Shown: positions 7,780-13,794 of the stretch, piece after piece
Position numbering within the stretch: position 1 is the first letter of the stretch
Layout of the letters: each line of letters opens with the position of its first letter
Assembly (NCBI GenBank): GCA_965658375.1
Contig: CBFHSD010000053.1
Location: 1-13,794 of the forward strand
DNA: 13,794 bases
Direction: 5' to 3'
DNA from: CBFHSD01 sp965658375
GTDB taxonomy: Bacteria > Bacteroidota > Bacteroidia > Flavobacteriales_G > Salibacteraceae
Notes under the pieces: model-generated
Told to the model about the DNA's origin: nothing
What the model saw: only the letters and a program-made list of their open reading frames with translations
The model's database searches: none
Program-made: the position numbers and the translations under genes

Positions 7780-8196
7780 TTATGATCTTTCGAACTCAGT
7801 GAAGAAGAAGTTAGCTTCAATCATTGCATTCTCATCAGAATCAGAGCCATGTACTGCATTTTTTGCTTTGCTTTCAGCAAAAGCTTTACGAATTGTTCCA
7901 ACGGCTGCTTCAGACGGGTCAGTAGCACCAATAAGTGCTCTAAAGTCAGCAACAGCATTGTCTTTTTCAAGCATAGCTGCTACAATTGGTCCGCTGCTCA
8001 TGTAAGAAACTAACTCTCCGTAAAACGGACGTTCTGCGTGAACCGCATAGAATTTACCAGCTTGTGCTTCAGTCAATTCCATTTTTTTCATGGCAACAAT
8101 TCTAAAGCCGCCTTCAATCATCATGTCTAAGATTTTTCCAGTATTTCCGCCTTCTACAGCTTCTGGTTTAATCATGGTAAATGTAATGTTACCCAT
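7780..8196 (-). CDS. ndk: Nucleoside diphosphate kinase
   Basis: Cytosolic enzyme that transfers the gamma phosphate of ATP to NDPs and dNDPs through a phosphohistidine, balancing nucleotide pools. The start MGNITFTMIKPEAV places Lys10 and the catalytic His116 (NAVHGSDSDENA) at the usual family positions. FRIVAMK, YAVHAERPFYGELV, GPIVAAMLE and LIGATDP are all present. Length is 138 residues, normal for the family. The frame extends upstream to an ATG at 8229, but those extra 11 residues are not part of the family and overlap a perfect TAnnTTTG element, so 8196 is the correct start. It is monocistronic and divergent from the nrnA operon. Confidence 0.97.
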   Translation of the reverse strand: MGNITFTMIKPEAVEGGNTGKILDMMIEGGFRIVAMKKMELTEAQAGKFYAVHAERPFYGELVSYMSSGPIVAAMLEKDNAVADFRALIGATDPSEAAVGTIRKAFAESKAKNAVHGSDSDENAMIEANFFFTEFERS

Positions 8197-8226
8197 CGTA
8201 TTTGCTTTAATATTTAAAAAACGGTG

Positions 8227-8234
8227 CAAAAGTA
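8227..8234 (-). promoter_or_regulatory. Candidate -7 element of the ndk promoter
   Basis: The minus strand reads TACTTTTG, an exact match to the Bacteroidota -7 consensus TAnnTTTG. It lies 31 bases upstream of the ndk ATG, implying a leader of about 20-25 bases. I see no matching TTG at the -33 position. Confidence 0.5.
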
Positions 8235-8335
8235 ATCTAAGTCTTGAGTTAGTTGTTCATATATATATGTAGAAATTGTTAATCATCTTTCTTAAGCCGT
8301 TTAAGCCAATGTGCGAATCCAATTACATTTGTTCT

Positions 8336-9361
8336 ATGCGATATTCTAGCTTACATAAAGGCAATCATCAAGAACTAAAAGCTGCCATTGAATCGTCAAA
8401 AAAAATCACAATTGTGGTACATCAATCACCTGATGGCGATGCAGTGGGTTCTGCTTTAGGACTTCGTGACTTATTGTTGAGAAAAACCAAGGGACAAGTG
8501 CAAGTTATTTTACCAGATGCAGATGCACCTTTCTTGCATTGGCTCCCTAATCATGAATCTGTTTTAGTTCATGACCAAGAAGAAGAGAAGAGTACCACAT
8601 TTGTTCAATCATCAGATTTGATTTTTACATTGGATTTCAATAGCGTCAAGCGTTGTGGTGGGGTTTCTCCGTTATTGATTTCTACAACTGCAAAAGTGGC
8701 GATGATTGATCACCATCAGATGCCAGAAGATTATGCAGATTTCATGCTTTCCGATACTTCGGCTTCTTCAACGTGTGAATTAATAGCCGATTTTCAGCAA
8801 TTGTTATATCCAGAAGAATCATTCACTAAAGCGCAAGCAACATGTTTGTATGTAGGTTTGATAACAGATACGGGCTCATTCAGATACAGTTCAGCCACCC
8901 GAACCACCTTGCGTTGGGCGGCACATTTTCTTGATATAGGAGTGGATAAATCATTTATATACGATCAAGTATTTGATCAAAGCTCGCTTACTCGTTTAAG
9001 ACTAATGGGGCATGCATTGAGTTCAAACCTCAAAGTTCTTCAAGGCGAAAAGACTTCACTTACGTATTTAAAAGCAAAAGAATTAGAACGCTTTAATTAC
9101 AGTAAAGGAGATACTGAGGGCTTAGTGAACTATGGGCTTTCTATTCACGGAATACAAGCTACTGCATTTGTTCGGGAGGAAGAGAATGCCGTGAAAATAT
9201 CTTTTCGATCTAAAGGAAATGTTGATGTGAACCTCTTTGCAAGGAATCATTTTAACGGTGGTGGACATAAGAATGCTGCTGGAGCCAAGAGTGAAATGGG
9301 CCTTGAAAAAACCTTAGAATTGATACAAAAAGAATTGCCATTATGGGTAGAGCAATATTAA
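8336..9361 (+). CDS. nrnA: DHH/DHHA1 phosphoesterase, NrnA-type oligoribonuclease/pAp phosphatase
   Basis: Cytosolic metal-dependent enzyme of the NrnA family, which degrades nano-RNAs and in many members dephosphorylates pAp, linking RNA decay with sulfur assimilation. From the ATG at 8336 it has 341 residues. DHH-domain motifs are HQSPDGDAVGS (29-39), the DFN motif (100-102), DHH (125-127) and LITDTGSFR (175-183). The C-terminal DHHA1 domain has GGGHKNAAG (308-316). Two earlier in-frame ATGs (8276, 8309) add residues not typical of the family, so I prefer 8336. Its end overlaps the next lipoprotein gene by 19 bp, so it heads a coupled operon of four genes. Whether this protein acts on pAp as well as oligoribonucleotides cannot be told from sequence. 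Confidence 0.9.
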   Translation: MRYSSLHKGNHQELKAAIESSKKITIVVHQSPDGDAVGSALGLRDLLLRKTKGQVQVILPDADAPFLHWLPNHESVLVHDQEEEKSTTFVQSSDLIFTLDFNSVKRCGGVSPLLISTTAKVAMIDHHQMPEDYADFMLSDTSASSTCELIADFQQLLYPEESFTKAQATCLYVGLITDTGSFRYSSATRTTLRWAAHFLDIGVDKSFIYDQVFDQSSLTRLRLMGHALSSNLKVLQGEKTSLTYLKAKELERFNYSKGDTEGLVNYGLSIHGIQATAFVREEENAVKISFRSKGNVDVNLFARNHFNGGGHKNAAGAKSEMGLEKTLELIQKELPLWVEQY

Positions 9362-9855
9362 GTCTGTTTCTTCTTACACTGCTTATTGGATGTGCCGATC
9401 CTGCGCAAACAGAAGCGCAACCAACAAAAAAAGAAGATTTGATTGAAGGAAACAAAGCGCGTGTAAGTCAAGAGAAAAAACGCATTGATTCTTATGTGAA
9501 AAGAAGAGATTGGGAGATGACCGAAACTGGAACGGGCTTGTATTACATGATTTATGATTCGTTGCAAGCAGAGGGCAATCGAGCAGAGAACAATGATATT
9601 GTAACCGTAGTGTACAAAGTTTTGCTTTTGGATGGAACGTTGTGTTATGAAACAACAGAAGGACCTGAAACCCTAAAAATAGGTAAGGCACAAGCTGAAA
9701 GTGGAGTGCAAGAAGGTCTTACCTATTTAAGAAAAGGAGATAAAGCCCGTTTGATTATTCCACCTCATTTAGCACATGGTTTGTTAGGCGACATGAATAA
9801 AATACCGGGAAACACGGTAATTATGTACGATATTGAAATAGTTAACATTCAATGA
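9343..9855 (+). CDS. GldI-like FKBP-fold lipoprotein, probably not a conventional isomerase
   Basis: A 170-residue lipoprotein with signal MGRAILSLFLLTLLIGC (Cys17), a charged helical stretch (about 28-58) and one FKBP-fold domain (63-170). Its size and order resemble GldI, the gliding-associated FKBP lipoprotein of Flavobacteriia. The FKBP pocket is mostly lost: the Phe-Asp pair is Cys101-Tyr102 (DGTLCYETT), the floor Trp is Val122 (ESGVQEGL) and the Tyr of AYG is His145 (LAHGLLGD); only the Tyr91 equivalent remains. A chaperone or structural role is therefore more likely than catalysis. The gene overlaps nrnA by 19 bp and the next gene by 4 bp (ATGA). A gliding role is inferred from likeness only, since no other gld genes are in the window. 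Confidence 0.82.
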   Translation: MGRAILSLFLLTLLIGCADPAQTEAQPTKKEDLIEGNKARVSQEKKRIDSYVKRRDWEMTETGTGLYYMIYDSLQAEGNRAENNDIVTVVYKVLLLDGTLCYETTEGPETLKIGKAQAESGVQEGLTYLRKGDKARLIIPPHLAHGLLGDMNKIPGNTVIMYDIEIVNIQ

Positions 9856-10700
9856 GAAATTCATTCTATGCGGCACTTTTTCTAGTGGCAATCAGCTGGT
9901 CTTGTCAATCTCCCAAAATAAAAGGCTATACCATACTAGAAAGCGGATTAGAGTACAAACTGTATATCTTGGGTGATGGCGAAGTTCATCCAACCGATAC
10001 ACATCTCATTGTTCCTAGTTTAAGTGTATATGATTCTAACAACGCATTGGTTTACACCAATTTAGGATGGGAAGTTTTAGATACTATTCGTGTGAATACA
10101 AGCACAAAAGGTGGATTGGATGAAGGGCTGCAACTATTGTATGAAGGAGATAGCGCTTCTTTTCTAGTTTCATCTGCATATGCTTTAAAATGGGATTCAT
10201 CTATACATTCAACTTGGGTAAGGGTTGAAGTGGGAATCAATGCGATCATTGGACAAAATGAGTTGAAGAGTCATCTTGCCTTTCCAGAGTTTTATAAAAG
10301 TATGGCAAAGAACGAACAAGAGCAAATTATAGCATTTGTAGATAGTATAAAAACAAAGCACAGTGTGGTTCCCGTAAATGGGATGTATTATGCAATTGAA
10401 AAGAAAGGGAAAGGAAGAAAACCTATAAGAGGAGAAGAGATTACTATTGATTACGAAGGTTTTTTCTTCAATGGAGAGAAATTTGATTCATCATTGGATA
10501 GAAAAGAACCGTTGAGTTTTACGCTTGGTGAGCAAGGTCAAGTCATCAAAGGTTTTGATGTTGGACTCAGGCAATTGAGCAAAGGTTCTGAAGCTATATT
10601 TATAATTCCATCAACACTGGCATTTTCTAAAACAGGATCGAGTACCGGATTGATACCTCCTTATACACCACTTTTATATAAAGTAAGACTGCAAAAGTGA
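9852..10700 (+). CDS. Double-FKBP lipoprotein (degenerate first domain, partly conserved second)
   Basis: A 282-residue predicted lipoprotein, signal MRNSFYAALFLVAISWSC (Cys18; Trp at -2 is unusual). Residues about 24-131 are a divergent FKBP-like domain, recognised by GGLDEGLQLLYEGD (87-100) matching the GWTEGLQLMKEG core of the neighbouring FKBPs; it lacks the Phe-Asp pair and the AYG motif. A helical linker (about 140-170) leads to a second FKBP domain (176-282) that keeps Y201, F211-D212 and a DR pair (KFDSSLDRKEP). It has Phe235 in place of the floor Trp and Phe258 in place of the AYG Tyr. The second domain may have weak isomerase activity; the first is probably a binding or structural domain. 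It overlaps the previous gene by 4 bp and the next by 1 bp. Confidence 0.85.
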   Translation: MRNSFYAALFLVAISWSCQSPKIKGYTILESGLEYKLYILGDGEVHPTDTHLIVPSLSVYDSNNALVYTNLGWEVLDTIRVNTSTKGGLDEGLQLLYEGDSASFLVSSAYALKWDSSIHSTWVRVEVGINAIIGQNELKSHLAFPEFYKSMAKNEQEQIIAFVDSIKTKHSVVPVNGMYYAIEKKGKGRKPIRGEEITIDYEGFFFNGEKFDSSLDRKEPLSFTLGEQGQVIKGFDVGLRQLSKGSEAIFIIPSTLAFSKTGSSTGLIPPYTPLLYKVRLQK

Positions 10701-11530
10701 TGAAATCAAAACTCTTTCTATTTGCATTGATTGCTCTCTTTTGGAGTTGTAGTCATTCAAATAATTCTTCTAGTCAGGGAGAACATGATAGTCAAAATGA
10801 CGAAAGTGACACATCTTGGGACACTTTGAAATCTGGTGTAGCAATTCATTGGAAACGCCATGGTAAAGGAGAAAAAGTGCAGAATAACCATGTGGTTATT
10901 TATAACTATCATATGTACAATGCAAAAATTGATAGAGTGGTAGCAACCAATCAAGGACAAGATGCTTTTGTTATTGGTATGGATAATATGGCTCTGCTAA
11001 AAGGATTGAAAGAAGGTCTTTTTCTTATGCGTTCGGGAGATATCTGTGAAATTTATATTCCTTCGGCAATGGGTTTTGGCTCAAAAGAAGTGCCTAAGAT
11101 CCCTGCAAATACAGATATAAAGTACAGTGTTGAATTGTTAGGGGTAAAGAATACCAATGCTCCTTTTGATACAAGTGGCATTCAACAAAAAGCGTTGAGC
11201 AATGGAATAGTTTATTACCCTATTACAAAAGGTAAGGGTGAGCCAGCAGAGATAAAGAAGAAAATGAAGGTTCACTACCAAGGGTACTTGTTAGATGGTA
11301 GGAAATTTGACTCTTCAGTAGATAGGGGTCAACCTTTTGAGTTCAATTTAGGTTTAGGAGAAGTAATTCCTGGTTGGGAATACATGGTGAGTGAAATGCG
11401 CGAAGGAGATCAGGTAAAAGTGCTCATACCTTGGCATTTGGCTTATGGTAAAGAAGGAACAAGAGATATACCTCCAATGAGCGATTTAGTTTTTGATATT
11501 GAATTGATAGAGGTTAAAAAACCATTTTAA
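10700..11530 (+). CDS. Double-FKBP lipoprotein with canonical second domain
   Basis: The ATG at 10700 overlaps the upstream TGA (TGATG), indicating coupled translation; a GTG one codon earlier is less likely. The 276-residue product starts MKSKLFLFALIALFWSC (Cys17, again WSC) and is followed by a Ser/Asn/acidic tether (18-40). The first FKBP-like domain (about 45-149) lacks the Phe-Asp pair, has Leu103 for the floor Trp (KGLKEGL) and Phe126 for the AYG Tyr (MGFGSKE). The second domain (167-276) has a complete pocket: Y193, F203-D204 with SVDRG, VIPGW (W226), AYG (Y249) and F265, so isomerase activity is expected. It is last in the nrnA operon, and its stop is 3 bp from the stop of the convergent phosphatase gene. 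Confidence 0.88.
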   Translation: MKSKLFLFALIALFWSCSHSNNSSSQGEHDSQNDESDTSWDTLKSGVAIHWKRHGKGEKVQNNHVVIYNYHMYNAKIDRVVATNQGQDAFVIGMDNMALLKGLKEGLFLMRSGDICEIYIPSAMGFGSKEVPKIPANTDIKYSVELLGVKNTNAPFDTSGIQQKALSNGIVYYPITKGKGEPAEIKKKMKVHYQGYLLDGRKFDSSVDRGQPFEFNLGLGEVIPGWEYMVSEMREGDQVKVLIPWHLAYGKEGTRDIPPMSDLVFDIELIEVKKPF

Positions 11531-11533
11531 GCA

Positions 11534-11986
11534 TTACATGCGCTCTACGAATTGATGACAAGCTAAATCTAACATTTCGTACACTTGTTCAAATCCGTCT
11601 TCAACACCATAATAGGGGTCGGGAACACTCTTATTCTCATGGGGGTAAGCCTCATTCAAAATCAGTTTAACTTTCTCTTTATCTTCTTCGGTAGGTGCCA
11701 TTTGAAGAAGATTCCTGTAGTTGCTGGTGTCCATCGCGAAAAGCAAATCAAACTTGTAGAAATCAGCAGTTTCTACTTGTCTAGATCTTAAGTCATTAAT
11801 AGGAATATGATGAGCAGCCATTGTGGCTTGAGCTCTTCTGTCTGCTGGCTCGTCACTGTGAAAAGCAGAAGTACCTGCTGAATCAACTTCTATATGCAAA
11901 CCTTCTTTTTTTGCAATGTCACGCAAAATGCCATGTGCCATTGGCGATCGGCAAATGTTTCCCAAACAAACCATCAATATTCTCAT
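11534..11986 (-). CDS. Low-molecular-weight protein tyrosine phosphatase
   Basis: Cytosolic phosphatase of 150 residues. The P-loop C-X5-R is VCLGNICRSP, with nucleophile Cys7 and Arg13. The general acid is Asp123 in the DP motif (VPDPYYG), and the family DSAGTSAFHSDEP block is present. In Bacteroidota such proteins may reverse tyrosine phosphorylation of capsule or exopolysaccharide kinases, but no such kinase is in this window. It follows dnaA on the same strand, 45 bp downstream, with a terminator in between whose hairpin ends only 12 bases before this ATG. Its expression is therefore likely to depend on readthrough or on a promoter I could not identify. Confidence 0.94.
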   Translation of the reverse strand: MRILMVCLGNICRSPMAHGILRDIAKKEGLHIEVDSAGTSAFHSDEPADRRAQATMAAHHIPINDLRSRQVETADFYKFDLLFAMDTSNYRNLLQMAPTEEDKEKVKLILNEAYPHENKSVPDPYYGVEDGFEQVYEMLDLACHQFVERM

Positions 11987-11998
11987 AGGGCTGAAAAT

Positions 11999-12027
11999 AA
12001 AAAAGGCCGACTATTGTCGGCCTTTTT
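11999..12027 (-). terminator. Rho-independent terminator after dnaA
   Basis: GGCCGAC (12005-12011) pairs with GTCGGCC (12016-12022) around a TATT loop. Six A's at 11999-12004 become a six-U tail on the minus-strand transcript, and five T's lie on the other side. It starts 4 bases past the dnaA stop. Confidence 0.9.
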
Positions 12028-12031
12028 AAAA

Positions 12032-13474
12032 TTATTGAATAGATATTTTTTTCTCTAAATCATCAATGTAAACCCGAAAACGCTTATCGGTATCCATAAG
12101 GTTGTTCACCGTTTTGCACGCATGCAATACGGTAGCATGATCTTTGCCACCGGTTTGAGCTCCAATGCTAGCCAAAGATAATTTTGTGTGTTTCTTTGAG
12201 AAGAACATCGCAATTTGACGTGCTTGAACCACCTCTCTTTTTCTCGTTTTCGATTTCAGCAACTCCATAGGTAGGTTGAAGTAATCGCACACTACTTTTT
12301 GAATGTAGTCTACAGAGATTTCGCGAGTGGTGTTTTTCACGAACTTATCAATCATCTGTTTAGCCAAATCAAGCGTTACCGCTTTTTTGTTCAATGATGA
12401 CTGAGCAATTAGAGAGATTAAAGCACCTTCTAATTCACGGATATTTGTGGTAATGGAATACGCTAAATATTCGATGACATCTTTGGGAAGTTCAATACCC
12501 TCTAGGTACATTTTATTCTCAAGAATGGCAATTCGCGTTTCCAATGAAGGTACCTGCAAATCTGCACTCAATCCCCATTTGAATCTTGAAAGCAAACGTT
12601 GTTCAATTCCTTGTAGTTCTACAGGTGGTTTGTCTGACGTTAATACCAACTGCTTTCCATTCTGATGCAGATGGTTGAAAATATGGAAGAACACATCTTG
12701 TGTCTTCTCTTTTCCAGCAAAGAACTGAACGTCATCTATAATTAACACGTCTATCATTTGATAGAAGTGAATAAAATCGTTTTGTGTATTGTTCCGAACT
12801 GATTCAATGAATTGTTGAGTGAACTTCTCAGACGAAACGTACAATACCGTCTTGTTCGGATGATTGTTTTTAATTTCAATACCGATAGCATGCGATAGAT
12901 GCGTTTTACCCAAGCCAACAGCACCGTAAATTAAGAGAGGGTTAAATGCTGTTCCTCCAGGTTTGTTTGCCACGGCAAAACCAGCTGATCTCGCTAATCG
13001 GTTACACTCACCTTCAACAAAATTTTCGAAAGAATAATTCGGATTTAATTGAGATTCTACTACCACCTTTTTAAGACCAGGAATAATGAAAGGGTTCTTA
13101 ATGCCTTCATTTCCTCCAACTTCTACTGGCATAGATACCGCAGGGTTCTTTACACGAGTAAGATTGGATGTAGGAACAGTCATAGTATGTGACTTAGATC
13201 CTTGGTAGTTCTTTTCCATGACGATTGAGTATTCCAATTGACCTGTGGTACCCAATTCTTTTTTAATAGTTTTCTTCAATAACGAGATGTAATGTTCTTC
13301 TAACCATTCGTAGAAAAATTGACTTGGTACTTGAATGGTAAGTGTGCTCCCTTTTAAGCCTACAGGTTTGATTGGTTCAAACCATGTTTTGAAACTTTGG
13401 TGACTTACGTTGTCCTTGATCACAGACAGGCAATTCCCCCAAACCTCGTCATGCGGTTTACTGTTTTTCTTCAC
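12032..13474 (-). CDS. dnaA: Chromosomal replication initiator protein DnaA
   Basis: AAA+ ATPase that binds DnaA boxes and unwinds oriC. The 480 residues contain domain I (about 1-90, with VWGNCLSVIKDNVSHQSFKT and WFEPI), a linker (about 91-145), the AAA+ domain (about 146-355) and the DNA-binding domain IV (about 375-480). Visible motifs are Walker A GAVGLGKT (184-191), Walker B LIIDD (244-248), the arginine-finger segment LLSRFKWGL (R297), sensor 2 NIRELEGAL (R346) and the HTH signature GGKDHATVLHACKTVN (442-457). Lys replaces the Arg of the E. coli GGRDH motif, which I believe is usual in Bacteroidota. The ATG at 13474 gives the expected domain I start. A terminator follows, then the tyrosine phosphatase gene. 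Confidence 0.98.
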   Translation of the reverse strand: MKKNSKPHDEVWGNCLSVIKDNVSHQSFKTWFEPIKPVGLKGSTLTIQVPSQFFYEWLEEHYISLLKKTIKKELGTTGQLEYSIVMEKNYQGSKSHTMTVPTSNLTRVKNPAVSMPVEVGGNEGIKNPFIIPGLKKVVVESQLNPNYSFENFVEGECNRLARSAGFAVANKPGGTAFNPLLIYGAVGLGKTHLSHAIGIEIKNNHPNKTVLYVSSEKFTQQFIESVRNNTQNDFIHFYQMIDVLIIDDVQFFAGKEKTQDVFFHIFNHLHQNGKQLVLTSDKPPVELQGIEQRLLSRFKWGLSADLQVPSLETRIAILENKMYLEGIELPKDVIEYLAYSITTNIRELEGALISLIAQSSLNKKAVTLDLAKQMIDKFVKNTTREISVDYIQKVVCDYFNLPMELLKSKTRKREVVQARQIAMFFSKKHTKLSLASIGAQTGGKDHATVLHACKTVNNLMDTDKRFRVYIDDLEKKISIQ

Positions 13475-13479
13475 TCCAA

Positions 13480-13507
13480 TTTGATTTTAAAGTCCTACTT
13501 AGTTTTG
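13480..13507 (+). promoter_or_regulatory. Promoter-like element pointing away from dnaA
   Basis: TTTG (13480-13483) and an exact TAnnTTTG match, TAGTTTTG (13500-13507), are separated by 16 bases, one short of the usual 17-23. Transcription would run rightward through the non-coding region towards the window end. No ORF in the window starts downstream of it. Confidence 0.25.
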
Positions 13508-13730
13508 TAAGAAAGCGATGTTCAAAAGCGATTTGTCAAGGTCATTAACCGCTGAAACTTTTCTTATTTCTTACCTAACAAATGTTGCTAGAAAAAAGTG
13601 AAAAAAAAAGCCATTTGTGCCTTGTGAGATTTATTTTTTTTACTCTATTGTTAAGAATATTAATAACGAATTTGCTCAAAAATACTGAAAACTAAACGTT
13701 TGGTCCTTATTCGTGTAGGTATTTCTTTAG

Positions 13731-13739
13731 TTATCAACA
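13731..13739 (+). promoter_or_regulatory. DnaA-box-like 9-mer
   Basis: TTATCAACA differs at one position from the TTATCCACA consensus. It is the only 8/9 match I found upstream of dnaA. A single site fits dnaA autoregulation or the edge of an origin cluster beyond the window, and could also be chance. Confidence 0.3.
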
Positions 13740-13794
13740 TTATAAAGAGAAAATGCCTATTTCAGGTGTCTTATGTTGTTGTAAAATACTGTAT

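Larger units (their letters stand above)
13475..13794. other. AT-rich non-coding region upstream of dnaA
   Basis: No convincing open reading frame or RNA gene is seen in these 320 bases. The stretch contains long A and T runs (13601-13609, 13631-13640), an AT-rich segment (about 13629-13670), one DnaA-box-like 9-mer, a minus-strand TATTTTTG (13677-13684) that could be a dnaA -7 element, and a plus-strand promoter-like pair at 13480-13507. It probably holds the dnaA promoter and possibly part of an origin, but only one good box is present. Confidence 0.5.

Noticed and set aside
7799..8005. Plus-strand ORF of 68 residues inside ndk
   Set aside because: It lies antisense within a clearly conserved ndk coding region and has no family features.
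8197..8229. N-terminal extension of Ndk by 11 residues
   Set aside because: Ndk proteins begin near MGNxTFTMIKP, and the extension overlaps an exact TAnnTTTG promoter element.
9358..9691. Minus-strand ORFs of 69 and 102 residues opposite the GldI-like gene
   Set aside because: The products are low-complexity and Leu/Phe/Ser-rich, typical antisense shadows of a Lys/Glu-rich lipoprotein gene.
13475..13794. A full oriC with a cluster of DnaA boxes
   Set aside because: Only one 8/9 match was found; other candidates such as TTATTCGTG and TGTTGTAAA match at 6 of 9 positions or fewer.
1..13794. CRISPR arrays, transposases, phage genes, toxin-antitoxin pairs or defence systems
   Set aside because: No regular direct repeats, inverted terminal repeats or matching proteins were seen on either strand; the gene content is chromosomal and housekeeping or envelope-related.

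Overview
The window looks like chromosomal DNA from a Bacteroidota bacterium, most likely a Flavobacteriia-like marine or free-living relative. The evidence is a large secreted protein with a type IX secretion (T9SS) C-terminal sorting domain, a GldI-like FKBP lipoprotein, many short Bacteroidota-style lipoprotein signal peptides, weak or absent Shine-Dalgarno sequences, and promoter-like elements of the form TAnnTTTG. No tRNA, rRNA, CRISPR array, insertion sequence or phage gene was seen.

Layout. Bases 1-1852 (+) hold the 3' part of a gene fusing a cysteine-dioxygenase-like cupin to a SAM methyltransferase, followed 4 bp later by pdxH. A bidirectional terminator separates these from a convergent 909-residue T9SS-secreted, Ig-like/regulatory-domain protein (1892-4621, -). 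Divergent from it, 4722-6190 (+) carries a potassium-channel protein overlapping by 4 bp with a DjlA/TerB-type membrane J-protein. A candidate promoter then precedes two tandem FkpA/Mip-type FKBP prolyl isomerase lipoproteins (6259-7670, +). Two back-to-back terminators follow, then convergent ndk (7780-8196, -). Divergent from ndk is a tightly overlapping four-gene operon (8336-11530, +): an NrnA-type DHH phosphoesterase, a GldI-like FKBP lipoprotein and two double-FKBP lipoproteins. Bases 11534-13474 (-) carry dnaA and, after a terminator, a low-molecular-weight protein tyrosine phosphatase. The last 320 bases are AT-rich non-coding DNA upstream of dnaA, with one DnaA-box-like site.

How the genes fit together. 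The dominant theme is cell-envelope protein folding. Five genes encode predicted lipoprotein FKBPs with seven FKBP domains in about 5.3 kb. Some domains keep the whole catalytic pocket and others have lost it. With a T9SS substrate and a GldI-like protein nearby, a role in folding outer-membrane, periplasmic or T9SS clients is a reasonable inference. The other genes are housekeeping: nucleotide pools (ndk), nano-RNA/pAp turnover (nrnA), PLP synthesis (pdxH) and replication initiation (dnaA). The least familiar items are the cupin-methyltransferase fusion and the series of active and degenerate FKBP domains. I see no clear defence or mobile system.
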